In this document: positions 1 to 8,118 of the stretch, in pieces
Numbering within the stretch: the stretch's first letter is position 1
Layout of the letters: each line of letters begins with the position of its first letter
Assembly (NCBI GenBank): GCA_015661405.1
Contig: JACWMK010000066.1
Location: forward strand, 1-10,488
Origin: Methanobacterium sp.
GTDB lineage: Archaea; Methanobacteriota; Methanobacteria; Methanobacteriales; Methanobacteriaceae
Reading direction: 5' to 3'
DNA length: 10,488 bases
Position numbers and translations under genes: made by a program
Notes under the pieces: generated by a model
Told to the model about the DNA's origin: nothing
Seen by the model: the letters and a program-made list of their open reading frames with translations, nothing else
Database searches by the model: none

Positions 1-2505
<2,505 letters not shown>

Positions 2506-2546
2506 AAAAACTTGTTAAAGATGTCAAATAAAAAAAAATTTCCCCA

Positions 2547-2570
2547 TTTTTTACCTTTTTTTAATTTTTT
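2547..2570 (+). terminator. Oligo-T terminator after the adhesin-like gene
   Basis: Three T runs (T6 at 2547-2552, T7 at 2556-2562, T6 at 2565-2570) begin about 40 bases after the stop codon. Oligo-T in the non-template strand is the usual intrinsic termination signal in archaea. The remainder of 2571-2740 is AT-rich with no coding or RNA feature that I can see. Confidence 0.65.
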
Positions 2571-2746
2571 AACAGGATCAAAAAATATAAGACTTCTTTC
2601 AGACATTTAATATAAATATTTAATAAGAACTAATAGTTTAATGATTATAGTTTCATCTAAAACCATTTTTTCCTATCCTATTTTTAAAATAAGCCTTTAA
2701 ATCTACGCTTAAATATTTTATTAATTCATCCATATTATTCTTTTTA

Positions 2747-2755
2747 TTATAAATA
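2747..2755 (+). promoter_or_regulatory. Probable TATA box for the 2843-3358 gene pair
   Basis: TTATAAATA matches the archaeal TATA consensus. Initiation about 25 bases downstream would be near 2775-2780, leaving a leader of about 65 bases that contains the strong ribosome-binding site before 2843. It would therefore exclude the upstream in-frame ATG at 2777 as the main start. Confidence 0.5.
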
Positions 2756-2831
2756 CTATTTTTTTTTACTTCTCAAATGCTCTCTCGGAAAAGCCTCGTT
2801 AATGTTAACCACTATATTGATTCCCATCCAA

Positions 2832-2839
2832 GGAGTGAT
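2832..2839 (+). promoter_or_regulatory. Ribosome-binding site fixing the start at 2843
   Basis: GGAGTGAT lies three bases before the ATG at 2843 and is nearly the full complement of the archaeal 16S 3' end. No such site precedes the ATG at 2777, so the start is set at 2843. Confidence 0.75.
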
Positions 2840-2842
2840 ATT

Positions 2843-3208
2843 ATGGAAAACATTAAAAACATAGTAAAAGAGGATTTAAAGAACGTTGAGAGGTTGAAAC
2901 AAAGGGAATTAGTTATAATTCCTAAAAAGAATTTCTTAAGTTGGTATGAGTTTACCAGGAACCAGGTCGAGGAAATAGAGATGAAAAGAAAAGAGTCTGG
3001 ATCTGATTTCATGGAATGCCCCAACTGCAGAGAAACCATGGAAGATTACTATTTAAAAGAACCCACAGAACAGGAGCTCTGGCATTTATGCCCTCATTGC
3101 AACTTGACATTCTCCGATAACCAATATAATCGTTTTACAGCCATAATTATGCGAACAGTAAACAGTAAAAGTAAAACTGCTGCTGAAATTTTAGAAGGAG
3201 AGATTTAG
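2843..3208 (+). CDS. Small zinc-ribbon protein of unknown function (121 aa)
   Basis: The start is chosen at 2843 by its ribosome-binding site; a 22-codon in-frame extension to 2777 is probably untranslated. The N-terminal half (1-50) is charged and helical and contains ELVIIPKKNF followed by SWYEF and an Ile/Val-spaced helix (22-46). A similar segment occurs in the proteins at 3429-3899 and 7606-8037. The second half has CPNC (59-62) and CPHC (83-86), a four-Cys zinc-ribbon arrangement with a 20-residue gap. No membrane segment is seen. The stop codon abuts the ATG of the next small gene, so the two are probably one operon from the TATA box at 2747. I do not recognise the family. A nucleic-acid or protein-binding role is possible from the zinc ribbon alone, but nothing more specific can be supported. 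Confidence 0.8.
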   Translation: MENIKNIVKEDLKNVERLKQRELVIIPKKNFLSWYEFTRNQVEEIEMKRKESGSDFMECPNCRETMEDYYLKEPTEQELWHLCPHCNLTFSDNQYNRFTAIIMRTVNSKSKTAAEILEGEI

Positions 3209-3358
3209 ATGGTTGAACGTTGTTTAGTTTGTGGAGAGTCTAAAATTAAGCCTAAAACTGACTACAGAACATTATTAACAGGTATGTTTGTTGCAGGTAC
3301 CTGGACATTTGCAGTTGCCTTGTCTGTGATGATATTACAAAACAGAATAATATTCTAA
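3209..3358 (+). CDS. Small CxxC single-pass membrane protein (49 aa)
   Basis: ATG directly follows the TAG of the preceding gene (TAG|ATG) and is preceded by AGGAG at 3196-3200, eight bases upstream, inside the end of that gene. The product starts MVERCLVCGESK, with a single CxxC pair (Cys5, Cys8), then a basic stretch with Lys12, Lys14 and Lys16. A hydrophobic stretch at about 22-43 reads as one transmembrane helix. Half a zinc ribbon on a membrane anchor suggests either metal binding by a dimer or completion of the site by a partner; the co-transcribed zinc-ribbon protein is the obvious candidate. This is inference. Topology by positive charge would place the CxxC end in the cytoplasm. The family is not recognised. 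Confidence 0.7.
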   Translation: MVERCLVCGESKIKPKTDYRTLLTGMFVAGTWTFAVALSVMILQNRIIF

Positions 3359-3428
3359 AAAAAAATAAAAATTTAGTGGATTTATTTTATACCAGTTGTT
3401 GGATAGCATGAGGTATAGTTATGGCATC

Positions 3429-3899
3429 ATGGATAAACGGAAGATATTATTATACAAACCAAATTTATTCTTGAAAGGTAATGACCTATTAATATTCCCT
3501 AGTAAAGACTTCCAAAAATGGCACGGGGATATAAAAGAGTACATAGACGGAATATACCAAATCAACTCAATAAATATGGAGAAAGGTAAATCCATCAATA
3601 TATCCGAGCTTAATCTAGCAGTAGGCGTGCTCGATAATATAACTGATGAAATTGAGAACCTCTTTAATCCAGAAAGAGTATCTGATTCATCTTATCAGTA
3701 TGTCTCTACTCTATATGAGAAATACAAAAAAAGAAGGAGAAATTTATACTCTAGTGACATGATGAAATGTGATATGAGAATCCCAGTTAAGCCAGATATT
3801 ACTCCACGGATTCAGCACCACAATATGATGGAAATAATAGACGATGCTGCTAAGGAGTTAACTATGGTTCGGAGGAAATATACTTTAGATGATTATTAG
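3429..3899 (+). CDS. Protein of unknown function with the IIP-x-x-DF motif (156 aa)
   Basis: In-frame starts also exist at 3396 (TTG) and 3408 (ATG). I prefer 3429 because a TATA-like TTTATTTTATA at 3381-3391 would start transcription near 3412, and the alignable part begins just after. GAGGT at 3410-3414 is 14 bases away, so the ribosome-binding site is weak. Residues 9-46 read YKPNLF, LLIFPSKDF, then an Ile-spaced helix ending in QIN. They match, position by position, LYNPGLF / VIIFAREDF / KIN in the 7606-8037 protein. The middle is acidic and helical; residues around 100-110 hold a basic run (KKRRR). There is no signal peptide, membrane helix or Cys motif. An inverted repeat begins at the base after the stop codon. 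No known family is recognised; it is probably soluble and cytoplasmic. Confidence 0.7.
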   Translation: MDKRKILLYKPNLFLKGNDLLIFPSKDFQKWHGDIKEYIDGIYQINSINMEKGKSINISELNLAVGVLDNITDEIENLFNPERVSDSSYQYVSTLYEKYKKRRRNLYSSDMMKCDMRIPVKPDITPRIQHHNMMEIIDDAAKELTMVRRKYTLDDY

Positions 3900-3949
3900 G
3901 AATCCCCTCGTAAAAAAAATATAATGGGGGGTGTAATTTGAGGGGATTC
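3900..3949 (+). repeat. Perfect 10-bp inverted repeat (possible hairpin) after the 3429-3899 gene
   Basis: GAATCCCCTC (3900-3909) and GAGGGGATTC (3940-3949) are exact reverse complements separated by 30 bases, and G-T wobble pairs could extend the stem at both ends. The loop contains A8 and a G6 run (3926-3931) that could instead pair with the C4 of the first arm. It starts at the base following the TAG stop. It could act as a 3'-end structure or as a binding site. A strong stem without a following T-tract is not a typical archaeal terminator. The rest of 3950-4151 shows no gene. Confidence 0.6.
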
Positions 3950-4151
3950 TAAATTAAATAATTTCAAAAATAAATTTGAATTTCTATTAAATCTCAATTT
4001 TTAAAAATATATTAATTGTTTAATAATATCTCTTGATCGGATGATCTTTAAACGCTAACATTATTCCTATAATCACTATTCAAGGCTTAAATAATTATAC
4101 CAACATTACACCCCAATCAATACCAATGAACTTTGAATAAATTGAATAGGC

Positions 4152-4711
4152 TTATTTTTTATCATGATTTTTTTCATAGAAATCTAAAACAATATCCAAA
4201 GCAACATTGTACCCCTGACTAATTTCTTTAAACCTGTTTCCGTTTCTTTCTGCATCGGTGGCTTCCTCGAATCTATAAAACCTTGCAAATGTACTATAAA
4301 CTCACCATCGAAGCCGGAAAATGCTAGGCAAGCTGTTCCGGTAATAATGTTATTCTTAAAACATACCTGATGCTTTGTACATTAATTCAGTGCCTTTTTG
4401 GATGTTAACACCGCCGGCGATAAAGTGTTCGTCATTTTCATCCACATAAAATTTTAAAAACTCATTAACACCCTGAATATAGCAATCACAACCTTCCTTA
4501 ACAGTATTGTGAAGAGTTAATAAATTACTTGGTGGTTGTAATGAATTTATTTCGTTATTTATCCTGGAAAACTCATTTTTATTTTCTTCAATTTTCTGTT
4601 TTATTTCTTTGAAGCCTTTTTTCCATTTTGAACTGAAGTAAGATTCTTATTTAATTGATTCATATTATCTTGTATTTTCTGCATATTTCTTCCCATTTGG
4701 GCGGAATACAT
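4152..4711 (-). pseudogene. Frameshifted coiled-coil protein gene
   Basis: The strand reads from an ATG at 4709-4711 with a textbook GGAGG (4719-4723) seven bases upstream. It begins MYSAQMGRNMQKIQDN and runs about 30 codons before a stop in that frame. Coding continues in another frame from about 4640, next to an A6 run: WKKGFKEIKQKIEEN, then LLTLHNTVKEGCDCY and GVNEFLKFYVDEN, to a TAA at 4356-4358. Beyond two stops a further coding-like stretch (FARFYRFEEATDAERN ... LDFYEKNHDKK) ends at TAA 4152-4154. Between these, a different frame reads NNIITGTACLAFSGFDGEF, so the original was probably one protein of about 185 residues broken by about three indels. Its N-terminal third is coiled-coil. 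It lies 41 bases after the PepSY zinc-ribbon gene and was probably its operon partner. Homopolymer sequencing error is an alternative, but neighbouring genes are intact. Confidence 0.65.
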
Positions 4712-4752
4712 TTTCAAACCTCCGTAACCATATTAGTTAATTGTAGAAAATA

Positions 4753-5274
4753 TTATTGTTGTGTAGGCTCCCCATTAACCCAATTCACTATATTACCTGT
4801 GGTTGCATCAACGAATACATAATCTGTATATTTTTGTCCTGTAACTTGCAGATCGACATGATAATAATTATAAGCTGGAACATATTCGACATCGATTGGA
4901 GTTTGACCTGTGTCTTGAGCTGCTATATCTTCAGCCTGAGATGCAGTGATCTGTTGGGTCTGTTTAGTTGATTGGGTATTGTTATTATTAAAACTCTGAG
5001 TTTTTTTTGGAGTATTAACATTATTAGATGGTGATGTAGTGTTATTAACTACCGGAGTGTTATTAGCTACTGTAGTGTTATTATTAATGAGTTTAGCTTG
5101 ATTATTCATCAACATCATACCAGAAACTAACCCTAAACCTGCCACTAAAACTATTACAACAACAATTAAAATCTTAGTAGAGTTTGGCATACTTGATTTA
5201 TTTAAATTTAAGCCACATTTTTCGCAGAATTTAGCATCAGTATCATTTTCATGTCCACAATTTTGACATTTCAT
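4753..5274 (-). CDS. Membrane-anchored zinc-ribbon protein with PepSY-like exported domain (173 aa)
   Basis: The start is placed at the ATG at 5272-5274, giving MKCQNCGHEN, because the sister proteins also begin M-[KN]-C-x-N-C; a 12-codon extension to 5310 is open but unlikely. Order of parts: zinc ribbon (Cys3, 6, 17, 20); transmembrane helix (about 35-56); Asn/Thr-rich linker (57-108) resembling a surface spacer; PepSY-like domain (about 109-166) with ITASQAEDIAAQ and YVFVDATTGNIV, the hallmark end of PepSY repeats. The ribbon should be cytoplasmic and the PepSY domain outside. PepSY domains are often inhibitory or peptidase-associated, but a target here is not evident. It lies downstream of the zinc-ribbon/RHH gene with a 106-base gap holding TATA-like AT runs, and upstream of the frameshifted coiled-coil gene. 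Confidence 0.85.
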   Translation of the reverse strand: MKCQNCGHENDTDAKFCEKCGLNLNKSSMPNSTKILIVVVIVLVAGLGLVSGMMLMNNQAKLINNNTTVANNTPVVNNTTSPSNNVNTPKKTQSFNNNNTQSTKQTQQITASQAEDIAAQDTGQTPIDVEYVPAYNYYHVDLQVTGQKYTDYVFVDATTGNIVNWVNGEPTQQ

Positions 5275-5380
5275 ATTTCCGCCTATTTTAAATTTTGAAG
5301 TATTTTTCAATTTAATAAACTAATCTTCAATTATAATTCATCAAAAGTAAAGAAAATTGTTTCATATGATGATTAAGTTT

Positions 5381-5761
5381 TTATGATTCATCATAGTGTT
5401 TTTCCAAATATTCCGATACAGCTTCCGTAATGTAGTGACTGACTGGATTTCCACCCTTTATATCTGCATATTTCCTTAAACGTTCCAAATCATCAACCTT
5501 CAACTTGATGGTTATCTGTTGCATCAATGAAGATTTATCCTCAAAAGAATCTAACTCTAAATCAAAATCATAAACATATCTAAGTTTCCCACCGCATTCC
5601 TCACATTCATCCTTAAAGTTTTCTCGATTCTCTCCAGGGTTCAAATCGAATTCATCACCACAGGTATCACAAATTAAATATCCCGTTTCTAATTTATTCC
5701 CACATTTTCGACAGAATTTGGCATCAAGTTCATGTTCAAGTCCACAATTTAGGCAATTCAT
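5381..5761 (-). CDS. Zinc-ribbon protein with C-terminal ribbon-helix-helix-like DNA-binding segment (126 aa)
   Basis: The product begins MNCLNCGLEHELDAKF. Two four-Cys sites are present: Cys3/6/17/20 (same ribbon as the neighbours) and Cys31/34/53/56 (CDTC ... CEEC). An acidic linker (64-77) leads to residues 81-122, which fit the RHH pattern: a short beta strand (QQITIKLKV), helix 1 (DDLERLRKYAD), a turn with GGNPVSHY, and helix 2 (ITEAVSEYLEKH). RHH proteins bind DNA as dimers through the strand, so this is the best candidate regulator in the window, possibly of its zinc-ribbon neighbours. That target is inference. GGGTGA about ten bases before the ATG is the ribosome-binding site. The RHH assignment is by pattern only; a generic helical tail is the alternative. 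Confidence 0.8.
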   Translation of the reverse strand: MNCLNCGLEHELDAKFCRKCGNKLETGYLICDTCGDEFDLNPGENRENFKDECEECGGKLRYVYDFDLELDSFEDKSSLMQQITIKLKVDDLERLRKYADIKGGNPVSHYITEAVSEYLEKHYDES

Positions 5762-5836
5762 TTAAATTTTTCACCCTATTTTCATCTATATCACGATTTA
5801 TTTTATTAACATCTAATTGTCAAAGAAGTTCCGTTC

Positions 5837-5853
5837 AAAAAGAAAAAAGAAAA
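5837..5853 (-). terminator. Oligo-T terminator after the PsbP-like zinc-ribbon gene
   Basis: On the minus strand this reads as T-runs broken by single C residues, 19 to 35 bases past the stop at 5872. This is the archaeal intrinsic type and suggests the genes on either side can be transcribed separately. Confidence 0.45.
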
Positions 5854-5871
5854 TAGATGTTATAAAAAATT

Positions 5872-6558
5872 TTAACTAACCTTCAAACTGTTAAATATTG
5901 TTTGCTGAACCTGCTGAATTTGTGTGTTATCAGAATCGTCACCGTAGACAGATATGGAATATACAGTTCCTTTAGAGTCACTGAATATCATGTCATAGTA
6001 TCTTAAAGGAGTGTTTGAAGTAGGGTCAGTTAAAGTTTCAATATCACCAGCTACAACAACCCCATTCGGATTTGTTGTATTCGTAGTGGATAATACACTA
6101 CCATTATTCTGTTTAACTGATGCTTCATCAGCTAATATGAGTTCTTGTAAAGTATATCCTGCTGTATTGGGATTTGTTTGAATTTGAATATTTATGCCTG
6201 AATTATTATCTAATAAAAATCCTGATTGTTGCCAAGTAGAACCACCACTGATGATACTACTTGGTGCTGAAGCATTAACAAAACTATTAGGATAGCTAAA
6301 TGAAACATCATTTATGTTATAAGTAGAATTTCCAGTTGCTACACTATTATTACTACCTGCTAAAATTATACCTACAAAAATTAATACAATCACGACTACA
6401 ATTCCACCTATAATTATTTTGTTCCTATTACTTTTTTTTGGCTGTACCGTACCTTTTTCAACATTTACTGGTCTATTAAATCTTTCTAATTTATTCCCGC
6501 ATTCAGTACAAAATTGTGAGTCTTCAGGATTTTCTGTTCCACAATTAGAACATTTCAT
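5872..6558 (-). CDS. Membrane-anchored zinc-ribbon protein with PsbP-like exported domain (228 aa)
   Basis: The start at 6556-6558 is preceded by a G6 run (6567-6572) eight bases upstream, a usable ribosome-binding site. Order of parts: zinc ribbon (Cys3, 6, 17, 20 in MKCSNCGTEN ... FCTECGNKL); basic linker (24-46, KKSNRNK); transmembrane helix (about 47-68); short spacer; exported domain (about 79-228) that opens YNINDVSFSYPNSF, contains YDMIFSDSKGTVYSI and ends with a QQVQQTIFNSLKV helix. That pattern resembles the PsbP/Mog1-like domains often found as lipoprotein or membrane-tethered modules in methanogens. The ribbon would be cytoplasmic, with basic residues at the inner face. It lies 91 bases after the SHOCT zinc-ribbon gene. 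No enzymatic motif is seen, so a binding or sensing role is likelier, but this is inference. Confidence 0.82.
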   Translation of the reverse strand: MKCSNCGTENPEDSQFCTECGNKLERFNRPVNVEKGTVQPKKSNRNKIIIGGIVVVIVLIFVGIILAGSNNSVATGNSTYNINDVSFSYPNSFVNASAPSSIISGGSTWQQSGFLLDNNSGINIQIQTNPNTAGYTLQELILADEASVKQNNGSVLSTTNTTNPNGVVVAGDIETLTDPTSNTPLRYYDMIFSDSKGTVYSISVYGDDSDNTQIQQVQQTIFNSLKVS

Positions 6559-6649
6559 TTTATATTCCCCCCATTTTTATTATTCAAAATTTAGATATTA
6601 ATTTATTACTAATATCAGTATAATTAAGTGCCATGTTAATTCATTATGA

Positions 6650-7171
6650 TTAAAGTCCCAATATCTGTTTTTTTTTAGCTTGGAATTCTTCTTCACTGAT
6701 TATTCCCTTTTCTTTTAGTTCTGCAAGCTTTTCTAAATCTTCTAAATTATTTCCTATAATCATACCTGATCCATTATTTAGTGCATTACCACATCTATTA
6801 CAAAAATCTGCATAATTAGGGTTTTCAGCCCCACAAGAAGGACAAGAAGTTAATTCAGGTTTACTTTTATTTTTAATTTCCTCTCCACATTTAGCGCAAA
6901 ACTTAGCATTCAGTATATTCTCTTTACCACAATATGGACAAGAAATTAATTCAGATTTCTCTTCATTTTTTAATTTCCTACCACATTTAGCGCAAAACTT
7001 AGCATTTATTATATTCTCTTTACAATATGGGCAGGGATTTATTCCATATCTCTCTTCATTTTTTAATTTCCTACCACATTCAGCGCAGTAAATAGCTTCT
7101 TTTTTATTCTCTTTACCACATGCTAAACATTGCACTGTTGTTATTGCTTTTATACGTGGTTTAGGCATCAT
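6650..7171 (-). CDS. Tetra-zinc-ribbon protein with C-terminal SHOCT domain (173 aa)
   Basis: Four CxxC-x(9-10)-CxxC ribbons occur in series: Cys15/18/29/32, 47/50/60/63, 78/81/92/95 and 110/113/124/127. Ribbons two and three are nearly identical (INAKFCAKCG / LNAKFCAKCG). Residues 143-173 match the SHOCT pattern: LEKLAELKEKGIIS, then EEEFQAKKKQIL. SHOCT is a short C-terminal helix-turn-helix module found on many membrane or oligomeric proteins, with no agreed biochemical role. No membrane segment is seen, so the protein is probably cytoplasmic and could bind its ribbon-bearing neighbours or nucleic acid. The start is the first of two adjacent ATGs at 7166-7171; the closest AGGAG (7189-7193) is 17 bases away, so the start is not certain. 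It heads the minus-strand run of zinc-ribbon genes. Confidence 0.85.
   Translation of the reverse strand: MMPKPRIKAITTVQCLACGKENKKEAIYCAECGRKLKNEERYGINPCPYCKENIINAKFCAKCGRKLKNEEKSELISCPYCGKENILNAKFCAKCGEEIKNKSKPELTSCPSCGAENPNYADFCNRCGNALNNGSGMIIGNNLEDLEKLAELKEKGIISEEEFQAKKKQILGL
6885..7080 (-). repeat. Near-identical internal repeats coding for zinc ribbons
   Basis: A 26-base stretch is identical at 6885-6910 and 6981-7006 (period 96), and a 30-base stretch is identical at 6958-6987 and 7051-7080 (period 93). The periods equal one zinc ribbon plus linker (32 and 31 codons), so the array has grown by recent in-frame duplication. Confidence 0.8.
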
Positions 7172-7605
7172 GAAAATCTTATCTTAAACTCCTAATTCAT
7201 TTTTGTAACTAATAAATATCATTTAATTCTTCTAAATTACTTTTTCCAATTAATATTGTTTATAAATACTAAATTTTACTCTAAGTGAACTTCATTGATC
7301 ATATACTGTTATAGCACTGAATCAACATCAAATACATTACAAATATTTTCTTTTAATTAATTGCAAATGTCTGTGAATATAGTAATTATTTATCTGCTAT
7401 CGTAGTAAGTAAGATATTATTTACTATTATTATCAAACCGAAAAAGATATAAAAAATAAGCTAAATTTAAAAATAAACTGCGGTTTGTAATATTACTAGT
7501 TTTAAATAATTAAGGTTAATAATGTCATAATTCCCACTTTCGTCTATACTCTAAAGATATATTATTTTAATCATAAATCCCATATAAAATCATAAAATTT
7601 TTAAT
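7172..7605. other. AT-rich intergenic region
   Basis: No gene or RNA is visible in this 434-base stretch on either strand. It contains a minus-strand TATA-like element (7258-7266) for the SHOCT gene. It also contains a 7-bp inverted repeat, CAAACCG at 7434-7440 and CGGTTTG at 7481-7487, which is the only GC-containing symmetry in the stretch. Confidence 0.5.
7258..7266 (-). promoter_or_regulatory. Probable TATA box of the SHOCT zinc-ribbon gene
   Basis: The minus strand reads TTTATAAAC. Initiation would be expected near 7237, giving a leader of about 65 bases that includes the AGGAG at 7189-7193. Confidence 0.45.
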
Positions 7606-8037
7606 TCAAATCGGAAGCTTTGATTGTACGCATACTTTCTTTCTAGATAGTGCAACCTTACTCTTTGGAATTTCAATTTCATTAGCTAAGTATGTATCAA
7701 GATAGCATTGTGTAGGTTCTTCTTTGAACATTAAATTCATGTTTATGTCTAAAATGTGTATCCTCTCTAATATTTTCGGCCAATAACCTAATAACTTCCA
7801 GTCTTCATCCCCATCTAAATGAACATTTATTTTGTTAATATAGTTAATTTGCTCCATGATAGAACTATATGTTCTGTTAAAATCTTCCCTTGCAAATATA
7901 ATAACTTCTTCATGCTCATGGAATAATCCTGGGTTATATAGTTCTGCAATTCTTCCATTTGTCACTCCCTCACTCACTTGCATGCTACTTTTCACCTTCT
8001 CCCATATGGGTGAAATACTATATTGATCAATGTTCAT
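7606..8037 (-). CDS. Protein of unknown function with the IIF-x-x-x-DF motif (143 aa)
   Basis: The frame is open up to an ATG at 8116-8118, but a TATA element at 8085-8093 would start transcription near 8060, so the ATG at 8035-8037 (MNIDQYSISPIWEKV) is preferred; 8073 is also possible. No clear ribosome-binding site precedes any of them. Residues 30-71 (LYNPGLF, EVIIFAREDF, then an Ile-spaced helix ending NKIN) align without gaps with the 3429-3899 protein, and the core resembles ELVIIPKKNF in the 2843-3208 protein. The remainder is helical, with DWKLLGYWPKILERIHILDINMNLMF, broken here as DWKLLGYWPK and ILERIHILDINMN, and a basic tail (KSKVALSRKK). No membrane or metal motif is seen. It is transcribed divergently from polB1. 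The family is not recognised. Confidence 0.7.
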   Translation of the reverse strand: MNIDQYSISPIWEKVKSSMQVSEGVTNGRIAELYNPGLFHEHEEVIIFAREDFNRTYSSIMEQINYINKINVHLDGDEDWKLLGYWPKILERIHILDINMNLMFKEEPTQCYLDTYLANEIEIPKSKVALSRKKVCVQSKLPI

Positions 8038-8084
8038 GATAGTTGAGGTAGAAAGCAAATGAGAATTATTCATAAATTTTAAAA

Positions 8085-8093
8085 TTATATAAA
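8085..8093. promoter_or_regulatory. Near-symmetric TATA box between polB1 and the divergent gene
   Basis: TTATATAAA reads as a TATA box in both directions (TTTATATAA on the minus strand). Its centre is about 30 bases before the polB1 ATG, so rightward transcription would begin at or within a few bases of that ATG, giving a leaderless mRNA. Leftward initiation near 8060 would precede the ATG at 8037. Whether one box serves both genes is inference. Confidence 0.5.
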
Positions 8094-8118
8094 CAGGGCT
8101 TTTAAAAATTAAATTCAT

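Noticed and set aside
2812..3039. Minus-strand frame over the zinc-ribbon gene
   Set aside because: Shadow of 2843-3208; no ribosome-binding site, and the plus strand has the CxxC motifs.
3950..4151. Possible small gene or RNA between the inverted repeat and the coiled-coil remnant
   Set aside because: Frames on both strands are short and lack ribosome-binding sites; no tRNA or stable GC-rich fold is apparent.
4756..4971. Plus-strand frame over the PepSY gene
   Set aside because: It is antisense to a clearly recognisable PepSY segment and has no domain or start signal.
6419..6601. Plus-strand 60-residue frame
   Set aside because: It lies antisense to the zinc ribbon and membrane helix of the 5872-6558 gene.
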